Shown here: positions 1 through 12,175 of the stretch, one piece after another
Position numbering within the stretch: the first letter of the stretch is position 1
Layout of the letters: each line of letters starts with the position of its first letter
Assembly (NCBI GenBank): GCA_013398955.1
Contig: VWPU01012286.1
Coordinates: 124,001 to 188,000 of the forward strand
Origin: Callaeas wilsoni
Taxonomy: Eukaryota; Chordata; Aves; Passeriformes; Callaeidae
DNA: 64,000 bases
Direction of reading: 5' to 3'
Made by a program: the position numbers and the translations under genes
The notes under the pieces: model-generated
Databases searched by the model: none
Seen by the model: the letters and a program-made list of their open reading frames with translations, nothing else
What the model was told of the DNA's origin: nothing

Positions 1-860
1 TGAGAGATGTTCAATCAACTCTTGGTTAAGGTGTTGCTAAAAAAAGAATAAATTCAAGAAGAAGCTGCTCATTGTGGAAACAAATCTCTGAGCTCCTGCC
101 TACTGTCCCAGACTTTTTTGGGGAAAGGTGGGATATACTTTTGTAACTTGCCTAAATTAACATTTAACAGATGAATTGGAAGGTAATTTAATTACTGTTT
201 GGTGGATCCCAAGTGAAGGTCAAGCTTCAAACGACTTAAGTGAAAAATTGTCAGAAAATTAGTGAAATTTGCATGGAGTGTAAGGTCAGGAGGCCTTTTC
301 ATGTTCAAGGAGACTTTGGCTGAATATTATTAGCATGCAATTTGTATAAAATTCATTTAAAGGGGTGATGTGCAGGTCAAGGAAGAAACGTATCTCTTTT
401 CTTTGTTCACACTCTCTCATGTTGGTTCTGTGCCACCTGATGCGAAATAAATGACTTTTGGCACATAGAGAAAATACCACCCTCTCTCCAAAGTGTAAGG
501 AATGGGTCTCTCAAAAGGCATTGCGTCCCAGTGTCACAAAAAACAAGGCAATGGGAAGGTAGAGGGAGAATCATCTTGACACAAGGAGTGACTTGAAGGA
601 AAATGGAAAAATGTCTGTCGTTCAGGACAGCTCCCATTTCCATTGTTTACTCTTTTCTTTTCAAGTTCAGAGCTACTATTTAATTTTTGGAGAGCCTGAA
701 AGACTCACCTGTCCACGTCACTGTTTTAAAAACCCTGTAAAATATATTTATTTCTCTGTTTGTAAAGATTTCATTCCTTTATTCTGAAAAGATAATGATA
801 ATAACTTCATTAACTTCCTGGATTTTCCATGCCTGCTTTATTCTTTGAGGTTTTATATTG

Positions 861-910
861 GGTCAGAGGTTGGACTTGATGATCTTGGGAGATCTTTTCC
901 AATCGTAATG
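861..910 (+). mobile_element. CR1 LINE 3'-end remnant (type B)
   Basis: About 50 bases carrying TTGGACTTGATGATCTTGGG and GATCTTTTCCAATCGTAATG, the last segment before a CR1 tail. Everything 5' of it is missing. Confidence 0.7.
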
Positions 911-1085
911 ATGGGGATTGCAAACCCCTCTATGGAGATGGGGGACCGAGGCATGGTGTTTCTAAAGGCACATGATGTTTCTTCCAGTGATGGAGGAGAA
1001 CAACGGGATGAGATGTTCCCAGTGTCCTGTTTCTGTAGGAGATGTGGTGATTCCTGATTCCCGGGGTGGGGAGCACACTGATAGA

Positions 1086-1372
1086 CTCACGGAATCATTA
1101 AGGTTGGAAAAGCCCTCCAAGGTTATGGAGTCCAACCATTCCTTCAGTGCTGCCAAGGCCACACTGACCCGTGTCCCCAAGTGCCACATCCGCACAGCTT
1201 TTAAATCCCTCCAGGGACGGGGACTCCACCACTGCCCTGGGCAGCCTGTTCCAATGCCTGACCACCCTTTCAGTGAAGACATTTTCCCAATATCCAACCT
1301 AAACATTCCACGGTGCAGCTGGAGGCCGTTTGCTGTTGTCCCCTCGCTTGGCAGCATCGGGAGAGCACGATT
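1086..1372 (-). mobile_element. CR1 LINE fragment (type B)
   Basis: Read on +, it runs from the tail (GAATCATTAAGGTTGGAAAA) through CAGTGCTGCCAAGGCCAC and GGGACGGGGACTCCACCACT to CAGCTGGAGGCCGTTTGCTG. The element is therefore antisense and 5'-truncated, as is usual for CR1. Its end near 1372 abuts the CpG-rich stretch. Confidence 0.9.
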
Positions 1373-1511
1373 CCAGAGCACGAATCCCAGCTCTGCTCCA
1401 AGTCAAAACCCTCCCAGAGTAGCTCTGCAACCACTTCACAGCACACCAAGTTCAAGCTCATCATTCCCAGCACAGGCATTTCCATTTCCCTTCCTGTGCT
1501 GCCTGAAAATC

Positions 1512-1627
1512 CCCGGCACAGGCGCGGTTTGCCGGGCGCGTTGTGCTGCTGCCGGAGCGCGATCCCGACCTCCCTTATGGCTCCGTTTGCCCTTCGTGTG
1601 GAGCAGTTCCCTCGTGTGACGGGAGCG
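1512..1627. promoter_or_regulatory. Small CpG cluster
   Basis: About 15 CpG dinucleotides fall within about 115 bases (for example GGCGCGGTTTGCCGGGCGCG), in an intron otherwise poor in CpG. It lies 2.3 kb upstream of the first coding exon. It could be a remnant CpG island or an alternative promoter; no TATA box or initiator is obvious. It may also be part of an unrecognised GC-rich repeat. Confidence 0.35.
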
Positions 1628-2463
1628 TGTCCTGCACTTTCACAGGAAGGATAAAATAGATGAAAACGTAACCAGGTTACAGCCACGAAGTATCCCAAGA
1701 CTGTTTGCTAGCAGCTTATTCCCATGGCATTCCTGCTGGAGTTACTCCTTGCTGGAGTCTCTCGGAGCAACTGAGCGTCGCTGTCTCAGGGATTAGAAGC
1801 ACTGGAAGCTCCTGCAGTAGAGCAGCAGTGGTGTTTGTCTGTTTATAATTAATTTTTAGTAGTCTTTTTGTTGGGTATTCATGGCCACAAGCAAACGCTG
1901 CAGGTTCTGGCGGTGCAGGAGGTTTAATTTTGCTAATCCTGTTTTGTTCCCATTTCAGTGTAGCTGTTTCAATGCCACAACATGGTGCCTGCAATGAATT
2001 TCAAATGTATTTCTGGATGGCATTGTCTTGCAGAATGGGAGGGAAAATCATCCCTCCCAAATGCCGTTTGCAGGGGCTCTTTCCTGCTGTCTGGAAATCC
2101 CACCCTGCATACAAAGCAGGGAGGAAGCACAAACCTCTTCCTCACAAGCTCTCAAGCCCCCACCACGATTACCTTTCTCTCTGGGATAAAAAGCACTTTC
2201 TTTCATCCTTCTCAATAAAAGTGTTTTGCTTTTACCATTTGGTACAACACCTAATGCAAGCCACACATACACAGTCGTTTTTTTTCCCAAATTATGATTT
2301 TTTTTGTACTCTTTACACACACAAGAGTACAAATGAAATGATGCTGGCATTGAAAAGGCACTTTAGAAAAGCAGCCGTGACTCCAGCCCTGCCTGGGAGC
2401 AGGTCCAGCTGTCATTGGGTGGTTTTTGGTGAAGAGTTACCCTCATAAATTTTATTTCATAAA

Positions 2464-2620
2464 GTCACAGAATGGTTTGGATTGGAAGGGACCTTAAATC
2501 TCATCTACCCTGCCATGGGTAGGGACACCTTCCACTAGACCAGGATGCTCCAAGCCCCATCCAACCCGGCCTTGGGCAATTCCAGGGATGGGGCAGCCAC
2601 AGCTTCTCTGGACAGCCTGA
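2464..2620 (-). mobile_element. CR1 LINE 3' fragment (type A)
   Basis: Read on +: CACAGAATGGTTTGGATTGG, then GGGACACCTTCCACTAGACC, GCTCCAAGCCCCATCCAACC and GCAGCCACAGCTTCTCTGGA. These are the antisense of the last 160 bases of a type A CR1. Confidence 0.9.
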
Positions 2621-3864
2621 TCTTATACTGATTTTCCTAAAGCTCTTAATGCTCTGCTGTGTGTTAGTGAAGCCATTGATGGAATTCCGTGTCTCCCTGT
2701 AGCTTTCTCTTCCCACTTGCCTTATAACCCTGATTTCCTTTGCTTTCAGAATGGTTCCTTCAGTGCTAACTTGGGGGTGGAGGGACAGCTAATTAATTAA
2801 GCACTAATTGTTGTCAAGTCAATCGGCGCTAACATTTAATGTTTGACTTGTTTACTCTCCAGAGGTAAAGCGAAAGGAGTTAATGATCTAACAAATAGTG
2901 TGTCCATCATGAGGGACTTGTTTGGAGAGAGTGGTGTTATTTATGAACTGTAAAATAACACATTTTAACAAAACCCCCAGATTTTGAAGCAAGATGGGTT
3001 TGGTTCTGGTGTGAAATTACCACTAGATAGCTGTGGAGACAAATGCGTCGCCTAATAAAGCTTAATGACTGATTTTCCCATTAATCAGAATTGAGAATGT
3101 GCTTCATTAAGATAATTAACTGAGCCAGTTGCTTAACTGACAGTTAGGAGACACAAATTCCCAAGTTACTTGCTTTCCTCTTAATAAAACCCACAAGAAG
3201 CTGACCCGGCTTCATCATCTTTATTGGAGGGAGGAGCACAAGGGCTGTCGAAATCTCCTTGCTCACGTAAGCTCTGTGTCAGGGTCTCCCTGTGGGACAC
3301 GGGTGGGATGTGGGGGTGGCCCTGCCTAGCCCCACACAGGATCCAAGCCTTGGCCTCCAGGTTTTCCCAGTCTGCTCCGGCTGAAAGCTCACCAATACTT
3401 GCCCTTCTCCATCTGGTCCGCAGCAAATGGGCTTTTATCTGCTGCTTTCAGAAGGGTCAGGTCTTCGACAGGCTGGTTTTATCACCCGAACACTGTTCTC
3501 TCTTCCAAGGGGGAGAATTCCTTGCCTGACTTTGTGACTCCCCCTATTTGTTCATCGCAAGCTGGAAGTGGGGTCATGAGTCCTGAGCCTCCCTGGAGCA
3601 GGGATGAGGAAGATGAATCTGCTCCGGGTACATTTGTAGGCAGAGTATGCAGTGCTGGAGAAGTTGTGGGAATTAACAGAGAGATCCAAAACTTGAATTA
3701 TTAAATACGCTATCTGGTTGTAATGTCTGGTTGTAAATCCCTTCCTTCACAGCTCTCTGTGTCTGGAATTCTAACAGGGTGATGCTATCAGGACTGTGCA
3801 CAGACGGCAGCTCGGGAGCCAACTTAAGGCAACCGTCTCAACTCTGCTTTTCTTTTGTCCTCAG

Positions 3865-3882
3865 AGTTCCCGGTCTTCCACC
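3865..3882 (+). other. FAM168A: FAM168A 5' UTR segment at start of first coding exon
   Basis: The pyrimidine-rich acceptor TCTTTTGTCCTCAG ends at 3864, so the exon starts with 18 untranslated bases before the ATG. They contain no upstream ATG. The acceptor shows that at least one non-coding exon lies upstream, outside the window. This segment supplies the favourable start context CCACC before ATG. Confidence 0.9.
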
Positions 3883-3952
3883 ATGAATCCTGTTTACAGC
3901 CCCGTCCAACCTGGGGCTCCCTACGGAAACCCGAAGAACATGGCCTATACAG
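3883..3952 (+). CDS. FAM168A: FAM168A coding exon 1 (start codon; residues 1-23 plus first base of Gly24)
   Basis: This is the N-terminus of FAM168A/TCRP1, a small proline- and tyrosine-rich protein of the FAM168 family whose paralogue is FAM168B/MANI. The human protein is reported to protect cells from genotoxic stress, to stabilise DNA polymerase beta and to act on AKT/NF-kB signalling; its biochemical activity is not established. The exon reads [20 protein letters not shown] then AYT. From memory this is identical to human, whereas FAM168B diverges after the MNPVYSP start. The ATG at 3883 is chosen because it has a CCACC context, starts the family's invariant MNPVYSP motif, and follows a clear acceptor at 3864. 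The donor is ACAG|GTAGGA (exon ends 3952, phase 1). The next exon completes Gly24 and lies 48.8 kb downstream. Confidence 0.97.
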
Positions 3953-5540
3953 GTAGGACAGGGGCTGGTGCCTTTTCCTGAGTGTCTGTCTGTGGTGGTG
4001 GTTAATCCTCTAATGAGGGAGAAAGATTTCCCTCGAGGGAGCTGGATGGGAATGTGACTCGTAGGAAAAACCCTTCAGCAAAGCCAGTGCAGCAAGGGTG
4101 GTGAGAAGAGTTGGACCCGAATTCTTGCAAAGAGGATGCCCTGGAAATCCTAAGGAAAAGGATCCAAAGGGATTTTCTTTAGATTAACAAACAAGCAAGA
4201 AGGTGCTGGGATGGTCAGCAGGAGGGCTCCCCTCTGGAGCTGCACTGAGCTGAGCTGAGCTTCCCTCTGGAGCTGCACTGAGTGACTTGGATGCACGTGC
4301 TGGAATAATCCAGCTGTGGAAACGAGGATCCCACAGCCTACAGCCCCTTGTTTGGAGAACATCCAGTTATTGTGATAGGTGGAGACTTAAGCTACATTAT
4401 TGACTGATTTTTTTTGATTTCAAGTTGTGCTTTGGTTGAGTTAATCTTATGTTGAAGAGCGAGTCTGAGGTCTGTTTGAAACCTTCTTTAGAACTGAATG
4501 TCTAAAAATGTCCTCCTTAATACTCAAAAAAGGCCTTGGAAGATGCTTACCATAATTATTTAACTATTGGGAACTGAAGTGTCTGATATGGAAAGAATTC
4601 AGCTGGGAGAGAAATGGTGCTTTGGAAAAAGAAAATCCCATCCTGAGTGTACCTGATTTTCCCTGTGGATTATGCTCAGCTTGTATTGTTCTGATCTTGT
4701 AACCCCCTTACAAAATCAGCCCTGGAAAACTCTTTATACCATTTTGGGGAACGTAATCAGCTATTGGGTGTCGTGTTGTGTTAGGACTTCCTGCTTTCTA
4801 TTTGCCTTGCCAGCTGGATGTGTTGACTTTCACCTTAATGTGTGGAATTACTTGGCGATGTGCTTTTGTGCAGGAGAGTGGTCACCAGCAAATGGGAGTG
4901 ACCATCAGACAGTACCTGGTGCGTGGTTGAGTTTGGCAGCTCTTCCAGCTGCTGCATCCGTGGGGCTGTGAGGAGCCCTGTCTGCGACTCTGCGGAGCAG
5001 AGAGTTCCTCAAAGGCGTTTTGCCCCATTTTTATTCATCCTTTCTTTTTCCCATTCCAATTTATGCAGCTGCTTTGTTGGAGGTACTGTAGCTTGGGGGA
5101 ACTTTGGTCTCGCAGTCAAAAGCACGAGAGGCTTGAAAAAAAACAACCTCTCTGAAAAAGTCTCTTCAAAAATCTCCCCATTGTGAGAGGACTGTGGACT
5201 CCAGCGGCGCTTGGGTGATAGAACGAACTCATAAGTGCAGAGTTATTTTCCTACTCTGGAAATAACAGGAATTTTGTGGCTTTCCAACACAAGAGGTTAC
5301 TTCTCTCCCACTTTACTTTGACTTTTTTTGGCATGTGCTTAAAGCTCCACCTTAATATCCATTCAATGTACACTTCTGTATGTGCTTTCATACAAACCTG
5401 GGTGTCTTAGAAGCTGCTTTCTGGCACTTGATAAGACAATTTTATTTAAATATTGAGGTGCAGATTGGTCAGAATTTGGACCTTGACCTTTCTAGAAGGA
5501 TTTTAGAGAGTGAATTCTGCTTTAGGTGAAGGAATTAATG

Positions 5541-5671
5541 GAATTCCAGAATGGTTTAGGTGGGAAGAGACCTTCAATCTCATCTGATTCCAAGATGCAT
5601 TCTCTGCAATGGGCAGGGACGCCTTCCACAGACCAGGTTGCTCCAAGCCCCATCCAACCTGGGCTTGAACA
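5541..5671 (-). mobile_element. CR1 LINE 3' fragment (type A)
   Basis: Antisense tail CAGAATGGTTTAGGTGGGAA followed by GGGCAGGGACGCCTTCCACA and GCTCCAAGCCCCATCCAACC. It is a diverged copy that stops before the CCACAGCTTCTC segment. Confidence 0.85.
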
Positions 5672-7891
5672 CATGAATTCTGCAGGACTCCATTTGGAAT
5701 AAGTCAAGTGCAAACGTGATTGGGATGTTGTCGTCTGAAATAACCTGCTGGTTGATCACTGTGAAGTTTCTACTATGCGCTTAAATCTGTAAAATTTGAC
5801 TTGGCCACCTTGTGCCAGCTCTGATACATGCAGGGATCAAGATGAGGTAGCCCCCAGGGACTGGTTTCATCCCAAACCATCCTTCAGGCATTTGTCTTCC
5901 AGAATTTGTGGTAAATGCACAGAAATCAGTGGTGGATGTGCAGGATAATCTTGGAGGAAAAAGCTGGAGGGAGATCAGAGTGCAAAAATTAAAGCAAGGT
6001 CCTCGGTTATGTCAATGGTAAAACAAAGGAACAAATGTAGGAACAGCACAGCAGGAATATTCCTGCTGGATTGTTCCATTGCCCAGGTGGAAGGTAAGGA
6101 GTCAGTGGTCTGAACTCTTACAGTGGAGTCCCAAAATAGAAGTTAAAAAGCATTTAACAGAAGAGCCTTTTTTTTTTTTTTTTCCTGGGCAAATAGTATT
6201 ACAAATGCTTTTAAATCTGAATTTGTTTGAATATGTAATGAAAGACCCAAAGTTCTGTCGCAAATGAGGGGGAGAAAATTTAAATTTTATCCTCTGTAGA
6301 GAAAAGACGGGCAACTCAAACAAAGTTTTCTTTTGTAGAGGAAAGACAGGGTGGTCTCAGCAGCTATGGAAAGAGCTGTGGAATAAAACTCAGATGGGAT
6401 AGAGGCAGCAAGAAAGCAGGGATGGTAACCAGGCTACTGGCATGTTGAATTCTGTGCTTTTTGTGGTTTTTTTTTTGTGCTAAATGTGAATGCTTTATAC
6501 TACGTAGTATTTTGTTTACTGTTTTTATTTATATGATAGTTTTAGGCTCAAAAAATGAGTTTTAATCTGATTTTCTTCTCATTCTCACTTCCGTGTTGTT
6601 TTCTGGTGGAGCAGGGAGAGAGGTCCATTGCAAGATAAATAATCCGATTTTTTTCTGCCAGATTGGCTGTTAGGGAAAATAGGAAATCCTTGTGTAAGGG
6701 AGAATGGGAAATCCTTGGCACATACTCAAGTACTTGATGAACCATCCGTTTATTCAGATTCTTTCTTTTTCCATTTTGGTGTTCCTTAATGGAAATGTGA
6801 AGGGCAGTTATTTCCTAAATCATTTTTCAAGTGTGGTCTGGATTAGCTGGATTTTTATGGGAAATAATGATTAAGTTTAAAAAAGGAAGTTTTAAAATAC
6901 AGTTACTTGGTGAGGTGAAATCAGAATTGTTCTATTCATAGGAGAAATGTTTATGAATACAATCCCTGTGTTTGAACTAATGGATTTATTAAGCACTGGT
7001 GGCATCTCCTGTGTCTCGTTTTTGGGGACTTTAGAACTCCCAGAGCTCTTGAATTGCACCCTCCTTCCCGTTTTTCGTTGGAAACTGAAAGAGGAGAAGA
7101 ATAACTTCTGCTGGCAGTGTTTCTTGCTGCTGGATGAGCAGCTGTTGAGCTGAGGGAAGGTGACACAGGGAGAATATTCCGGCTGCAGACGGAGCTACAT
7201 CTGCCCAGTGCCAAGTTTGTGCTCCAAGTCCTGGCTCCTCGTGCCCGGCTGGTGACAGCTTCCAGTCCGCTAATTCCGTGGATTTTGGAACATCAGCAGC
7301 AGTGTTTCGGTGTTGTTTGCTGTTTAATTAAACCAGACTGTAATTAAGTTGGATCTTCATGTAAGCTGTTCTTTTAATTGAGGCTAATTTTAACTTGTAT
7401 TTAAGGCCTCCTATTTGCTTTTTGATTCTTGGTAGAATTTGCTTTACCTGCTCCAAATGGGAGCTGCTGAACCACCTGGTTTTCCTTTGGCACATTACCC
7501 TTCCCATTTCCTTGCACCCACTCCAGGCGGGCACTGGTGCTGCAGGAAATAGATTAGCCCACTGGTGTGGAATCAGGGATGAAGAATCCGTCTCTCCTGG
7601 AGCTTGTTTGACTTCAAGCGTGAAACTATAAAGTGTTTGTGATAGCTCACACCATTCTCCCCCTCCCTGCCGGGAGCTGATTAATATGCTGATAAGATGC
7701 TGTGATTCATGAACCTTCGCTAGGCTGACTCTGTGTTCGGCGGAGTTATTCCTAAATAATAAATGGTAATAAAATCCAGGAGCCCAAAGATGTGGAGCTG
7801 GTTGGGAAATCTCCAGGGGGTTTGTGTCACATCGCTCCGGTGCATGGCATCGCTCAGGTTGTGCTGCGGCGGCGCCTGCTCAGGGGAGATG

Positions 7892-8302
7892 CTCACAGAA
7901 TCCTGGAATGGTTTCTGGAAGGGACCTGGAAGAACATCTCATTTCAATCCTCAGCCATAGGCAGGGACACCTTCCACTATCCCAGGCTGCTCCAAGCCCT
8001 GTCTGAGCTGGTCTTGGACACTTCCAGGGATCCAGGAGCAGCCCCAGCTTCTCTAGGCATCCTGTGCCAGGGCCTCACCACCCTCACAGCCAGGAATTCC
8101 TTCCTAATATCCCGTCTAACCCTGCCCTCTGGGAAGCCATTCCCTGTGTCCTGTCTCTCCATCCCTTGTTCCCAGCCCCTCTCCAGCTCTCCTGGAGCCC
8201 CCTTAGGTGCTGGAAGGGGCTCTGAGGTCTTCCTGGAGCCTTCTCCTCTCCAGGTGAACATTTCCACCTCTCTCAGCCTGGCTCCATGGCAGAGGGACTT
8301 TC
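7892..8302 (-). mobile_element. CR1 LINE fragment (type A), about 410 bp
   Basis: A longer antisense copy from the tail (CACAGAATCCTGGAATGGTT) through TTCCACTATCCCAGGCTGCT, CCCTGTGTCCTGTCTCTCCA and CTGGAGCCTTCTCCTCTCCA. Its 5' break is near 8302. The 255-codon open frame across this region is a by-product of the repeat. Confidence 0.92.
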
Positions 8303-9548
8303 CCTGCACAGGACCCCTGCATGCTCCTGAAGAGCAAGACGCATCCCTGAGTTGGGCTGTTTGCAGTACTCCCAAGTTGAAAATTCCCAGGTTTTGTCAT
8401 TTTTTCTTCCCCAAGGTGAAACCAAAACATTTGTTTGGACATAATGATGAACAGAGGGAATCTGCGCCCTCCGGCCGTTGGGTTTGTTGGCAGGACAGGA
8501 GGGGAAGGATTCTCGCGTGTGTTCCTGTCCTAATCCCTGTCATTTGTATTCATCGTTGAACCTCAGACACAACTGCACATGTGAGGAGTGACCTCATTTA
8601 CTCCTGACTGCTCCTGTAATTTATTGGGATGTTGAAATGGTGGCCTTCGATGTTGTAGAAGACAGAAGGATGTTCCAATAGGATTTCTGCCGTCGGCTTT
8701 TAATCCTCCTTTGCATACTCTCTGTGGGACAAAGATAATTCTAGGCATGATTTCAGCCTTCCTTATTAACTTACAATTAAAATTCGGCTGTATTCTTCTC
8801 TGGAAGTGCTGGGTCTTTGATGGCAGATGAGCTCTTTGGCCACACAAACCAAGTTCTTTCACAACTATTCTCTGAAAGAGGATGAACTTTATATTTTTTC
8901 CCTTTCTTTTTGGCATTCCTCAGCATTTTCGTGGGGAGCACTGAGGAACACGAGGCAAATGGCAGGGTTGAGGTGTGCTCTCCTGACTTTTCCTTCTGCT
9001 CTAAGATGTGCATGCACGTCAGCCCCTTCCATTGATTGGGAAATGCCACTCCTGGATTTAATTAGGCGATCCATCGCTTACCGGATCTGTAAAACAGGAA
9101 TTCTAAACCGTGTTCAGGGTGTTGAATTGATTTCAGGGTGATTAAAAATGTATGAAGTGGATACAGTGAATATTTTTCCTCTGGCGTTTCTTCATGTTTA
9201 TTAATTGGTGTGTATAGAGCAGACAGGAAAATCCTACTTGACTGGGAGAAGAATGAGCTGTGACTTGTGTAGACTCTCGTTGTTTTTATGTTGAAATGCG
9301 TGATTTTCGTACGGGAGTACTTCCAAACAACTTGCTGAATTCCTCAGTGTTGGAAGCTGCTGAGTTTCAGCACTGAGATCGACGATGGATAAATCGCCAT
9401 CTTTGTAATGAATTAACTCAGGGACTTTTTTGAGGTTGTAAAAAGCATAAAACCACTAAGGGAAGGAAGGAGGAGTAGTTTTTTGTTTGGGGAGAAGGGA
9501 GAAAAGGGACTTTGGGTCAGATTAAGGATGTTTGTGAGTGGCAGACGT

Positions 9549-9716
9549 TGCTCAGGGCAGTGGTGGAATCATCATCCCTGGAACTGCTCCAGAGCCATGT
9601 GGATGTGGCATCTGGGGACATGGGGCAGTGGTGGCCTTGGCAGCGCTGCAGAGCAGTTGGACTCGATGGTCTTGGAGGGCTTTTCCATCCTTAATGACGC
9701 TGTGGTTCTCAAATAA
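9549..9716 (+). mobile_element. CR1 LINE 3' fragment (type B)
   Basis: Sense copy with CTCAGGGCAGTGGTGGAATC, GGCATCTGGGGACATGGGGC and GTTGGACTCGATGGTCTTGG, ending in a degenerate tail. Only the last 170 bases remain. Confidence 0.88.
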
Positions 9717-10655
9717 TTCATGACATCCACTCAGCTCGTTTGGAGATTGGTCCAGCTGATGCCAGCCTTCCAAGGAGTTCATAGAAACTTTGGGAAACAT
9801 CCCTCACCGCTTGTTTTGTAACTGTTTGGAGAAGGTTTTACAGGCTTTTGAGTTTCCCTGCGTTGTAAAGAAACAGAATAGTCTCAGATCTTTAAAAACA
9901 AACAAAACTCACGTTCTGTTTTCCCAAATGACCTCATTGTGGGCGTTCTCCTCCTCCATGCTTAGGATAGACCGTGCAACTGGTTTATTTCTGCCTCATT
10001 TCTTGGCTGCAATATTGATTTTGCTTTTCCTCCTGGTGGAAAAGAAATAAAAAGATTAAATGGCCACGCTTGAAAAGGGCTGGGGAAAAATTGTGAGGCA
10101 GACAAGCAAAAAAGCATAAGTGAGAAAAAAAAAGATGGCCTTGGAAATACATTTTGAAGGGAAAAGTGCTCCATTTAAAGAAAATAAAGGATGAACAGAG
10201 AATTTTCTTGTGTTTCAATTGCTTTTGTAGGGTACAGGCACATCTTCTGAAATTCTTCACTCACCTGGGGTAAAGAGAAGCTTTATTTTTAAGCATGAGC
10301 CCCCCCAAAGCTCTGTCTTAAATTGCATATAGACAAATTCTAACCAGTGCTTTTGGCTTTTAAGTACACATTCAGTATTAAAACTGATAACTGAAGGGTT
10401 TTTTTGTTGTCTTCTTTCTTAGTGTTTGTATATCACAGAATGAAACTGGGTTTTGGTGGCCTATTAATTTCTAATTATTTTCAGAGCCATCGCCTTTTTC
10501 CTTGTTTTAGCCATGGTCAATTGTTTTCCACCATTTAAAGCTTCTTTTTCTGCATGTTCCCTTCACTTCCATATGTTTTCCTCCAAGTTCCTCCTACTGT
10601 GCTCCTGAACAAGGAGCCTCAGTGTGGGAAGTCAAAATCACGTTGGCCTTTTCAG

Positions 10656-10797
10656 TATCACAGAACCATTGAAGTTGGAAAAGACCTTTAATATGATCCA
10701 AGTCCAGATGTTCCCCAGCACTGCCAAAGCCACCACTGGCCCGTGTCCCCAAGTGCCACATCCGCACGGCTTTTAAATCCCTCCATGGGTGGGGACT
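10656..10797 (-). mobile_element. CR1 LINE 3' fragment (type B)
   Basis: Antisense tail CACAGAACCATTGAAGTTGG, then CAGCACTGCCAAAGCCACCA and CCCAAGTGCCACATCCGCAC. It ends abruptly at the CCCTCCATGGGTGGGGACT segment. Confidence 0.88.
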
Positions 10798-11528
10798 TTG
10801 GGAACCTCTGCCACAGGCCCCATGGAGCTAGAAGGTGAACTTGTCACTGTGTGAGTTCTTCATAAACCAGGATGAAAACATCTCCTGTCCCTGGCACCCC
10901 ACATTTCAGGGACTTTTTCAGCCAGAGTTAAAATCTCTCCTAGTCTAAAATATTTCTTTCTGCCACTTGCAGTTCGAATTCATATCCTGGCTTGTTTGTC
11001 TCCGTGCGTATTTGCACCCCACACATTCAATACCTCTTAAATCCCCAGGTGCTTCAATTAAATGATTGCAAGTAAGCTCCAAGGCTGCCTCGTGATCCAT
11101 TGAAAACCCTTAATATTTGCTACCTTTCCTCCCCCCTACACCTTTTTTTTTTTTCATCTTGCACAGCAAATAAGTGGTCAAATCCTCATTGTGTTTTTTC
11201 AGGCTGAAGGTAATAAATTAAAATTTAGTGCCTTGACTTCTGCAAAAATGTTTTTAGATTAAATATTGAGTTTTTCTTCCCTCCTGGTGCACAATTATTT
11301 CTCACACCGGGCGCAGTCAATGTGATCCAGCACAGAGGTTTGTACAGACAGAAACGTGAGCTGGGCCAGGCTTGGAAAAGACTTTTATAAGCTTCAGAAA
11401 TAATTCCCTGGTTTGTACCAGATCTGTTAATTACCGAGTCTGTTTTCCTACTGTGCTTTATACCTAATATCTTGTTTCTAATTTAATGGGGATCAGCTTT
11501 CCCGAAGTGGAGCGGTTGAGTTTATTAA

Positions 11529-11585
11529 TCGCAGAATCCCAGAATGGTTTGGGTCGGGAGGGACCTTAAAGATCATCCAGTTGCA
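11529..11585 (-). mobile_element. CR1 LINE terminal remnant (type A)
   Basis: Only about 55 bases of antisense tail: GCAGAATCCCAGAATGGTTT then GGACCTTAAAGATCATCCAG. This is the shortest class of 5'-truncated insertion or a deletion remnant. Confidence 0.75.
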
Positions 11586-12175
11586 GATCTGTTTTGCTGT
11601 TCTGTTTCATTCGATTTAGCCTGGTGTGAAGCCAAAGTCAGGTGTTGCTTATATGCAAATGCATTCATATACTTATTTTAAAGTGTGTGTGGCTGCCCTT
11701 CCCTCTCCCTGCGCTTGCTGGCACTCGGCCTCGTTTCATCTGATGCAGTACTGGGCTAGAATTTTAATGTCTCTGCGGCCAGCGATGATTTATTAGATCC
11801 CAAAGCCCTGGCTCTGAGTGCAGGAAGAAAATATTGCAGCAGCGAGCTGCCTTGGCTCTGCTCGAATAAATGAGTCCTGAAAGACTCTTTAGTGTTGCAG
11901 CCTTTTTTCCCTTCCCTTCCCCTCCCCTTGCTCCACCGCTCCTTCCCCCCGGCCCCGACCCCTGGATTTCTGCTGATGGTGAGCAGTGCTCCTTTCCGTG
12001 CGGGAATTGCCATCTCCGGGTCTTTTTACAGGAATGTATTTGTCAACAGCCTCGTCATGTAGAGCCCTTTGAATTCCCAGAATGAGCTGCTATCCTTCAT
12101 CTGGGAAAAAATCAGTTTTCGTGGCAGGGTGCAAGGCTTGGGCTCCTGGGGATGAACTGGTGGCACATAGGGAAG

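Larger units (their letters stand above)
1..3864 (+). other. FAM168A: 3' part of the FAM168A 5'-UTR intron
   Basis: This is intronic sequence upstream of the first coding exon; the donor lies outside the window. Bases 1-860 show no recognisable element. Three CR1 pieces sit at 861-910, 1086-1372 and 2464-2620, and a CpG cluster at about 1512-1627. The stretch 2740-3180 is AT-rich with several TTAATTA/TAATTA homeodomain-type cores and lacks repeats. Open frames of up to 215 codons over 970-1700 are artefacts of the CR1 and GC-rich sequence. Confidence 0.85.
3953..12175. other. Intron 1, first part: repeat-poor AT-rich sequence
   Basis: Apart from the CR1 copies at 5541, 7892, 9549, 10656 and 11529, this is unique-looking sequence. 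A direct repeat of CCCTCTGGAGCTGCACTGAG occurs at about 4230 and 4263. Poly-T runs occur at 6170-6183 and 11146-11155. The blocks 7310-7440 and 7670-7770 are rich in TAATTA-type cores, including a 12-bp palindrome at 7322-7333. No gene is evident. Confidence 0.7.

Noticed and set aside
972..1698. Overlapping open frames of 113-215 codons on both strands
   Set aside because: They cover a CR1 copy and a CpG-rich stretch; both strands are open at once, which points to composition rather than coding.
7792..8559. Plus-strand open frame of 255 codons
   Set aside because: Most of it lies antisense to a CR1 3' end. Similar frames recur at every long CR1 copy in the window, so it is a property of the repeat.
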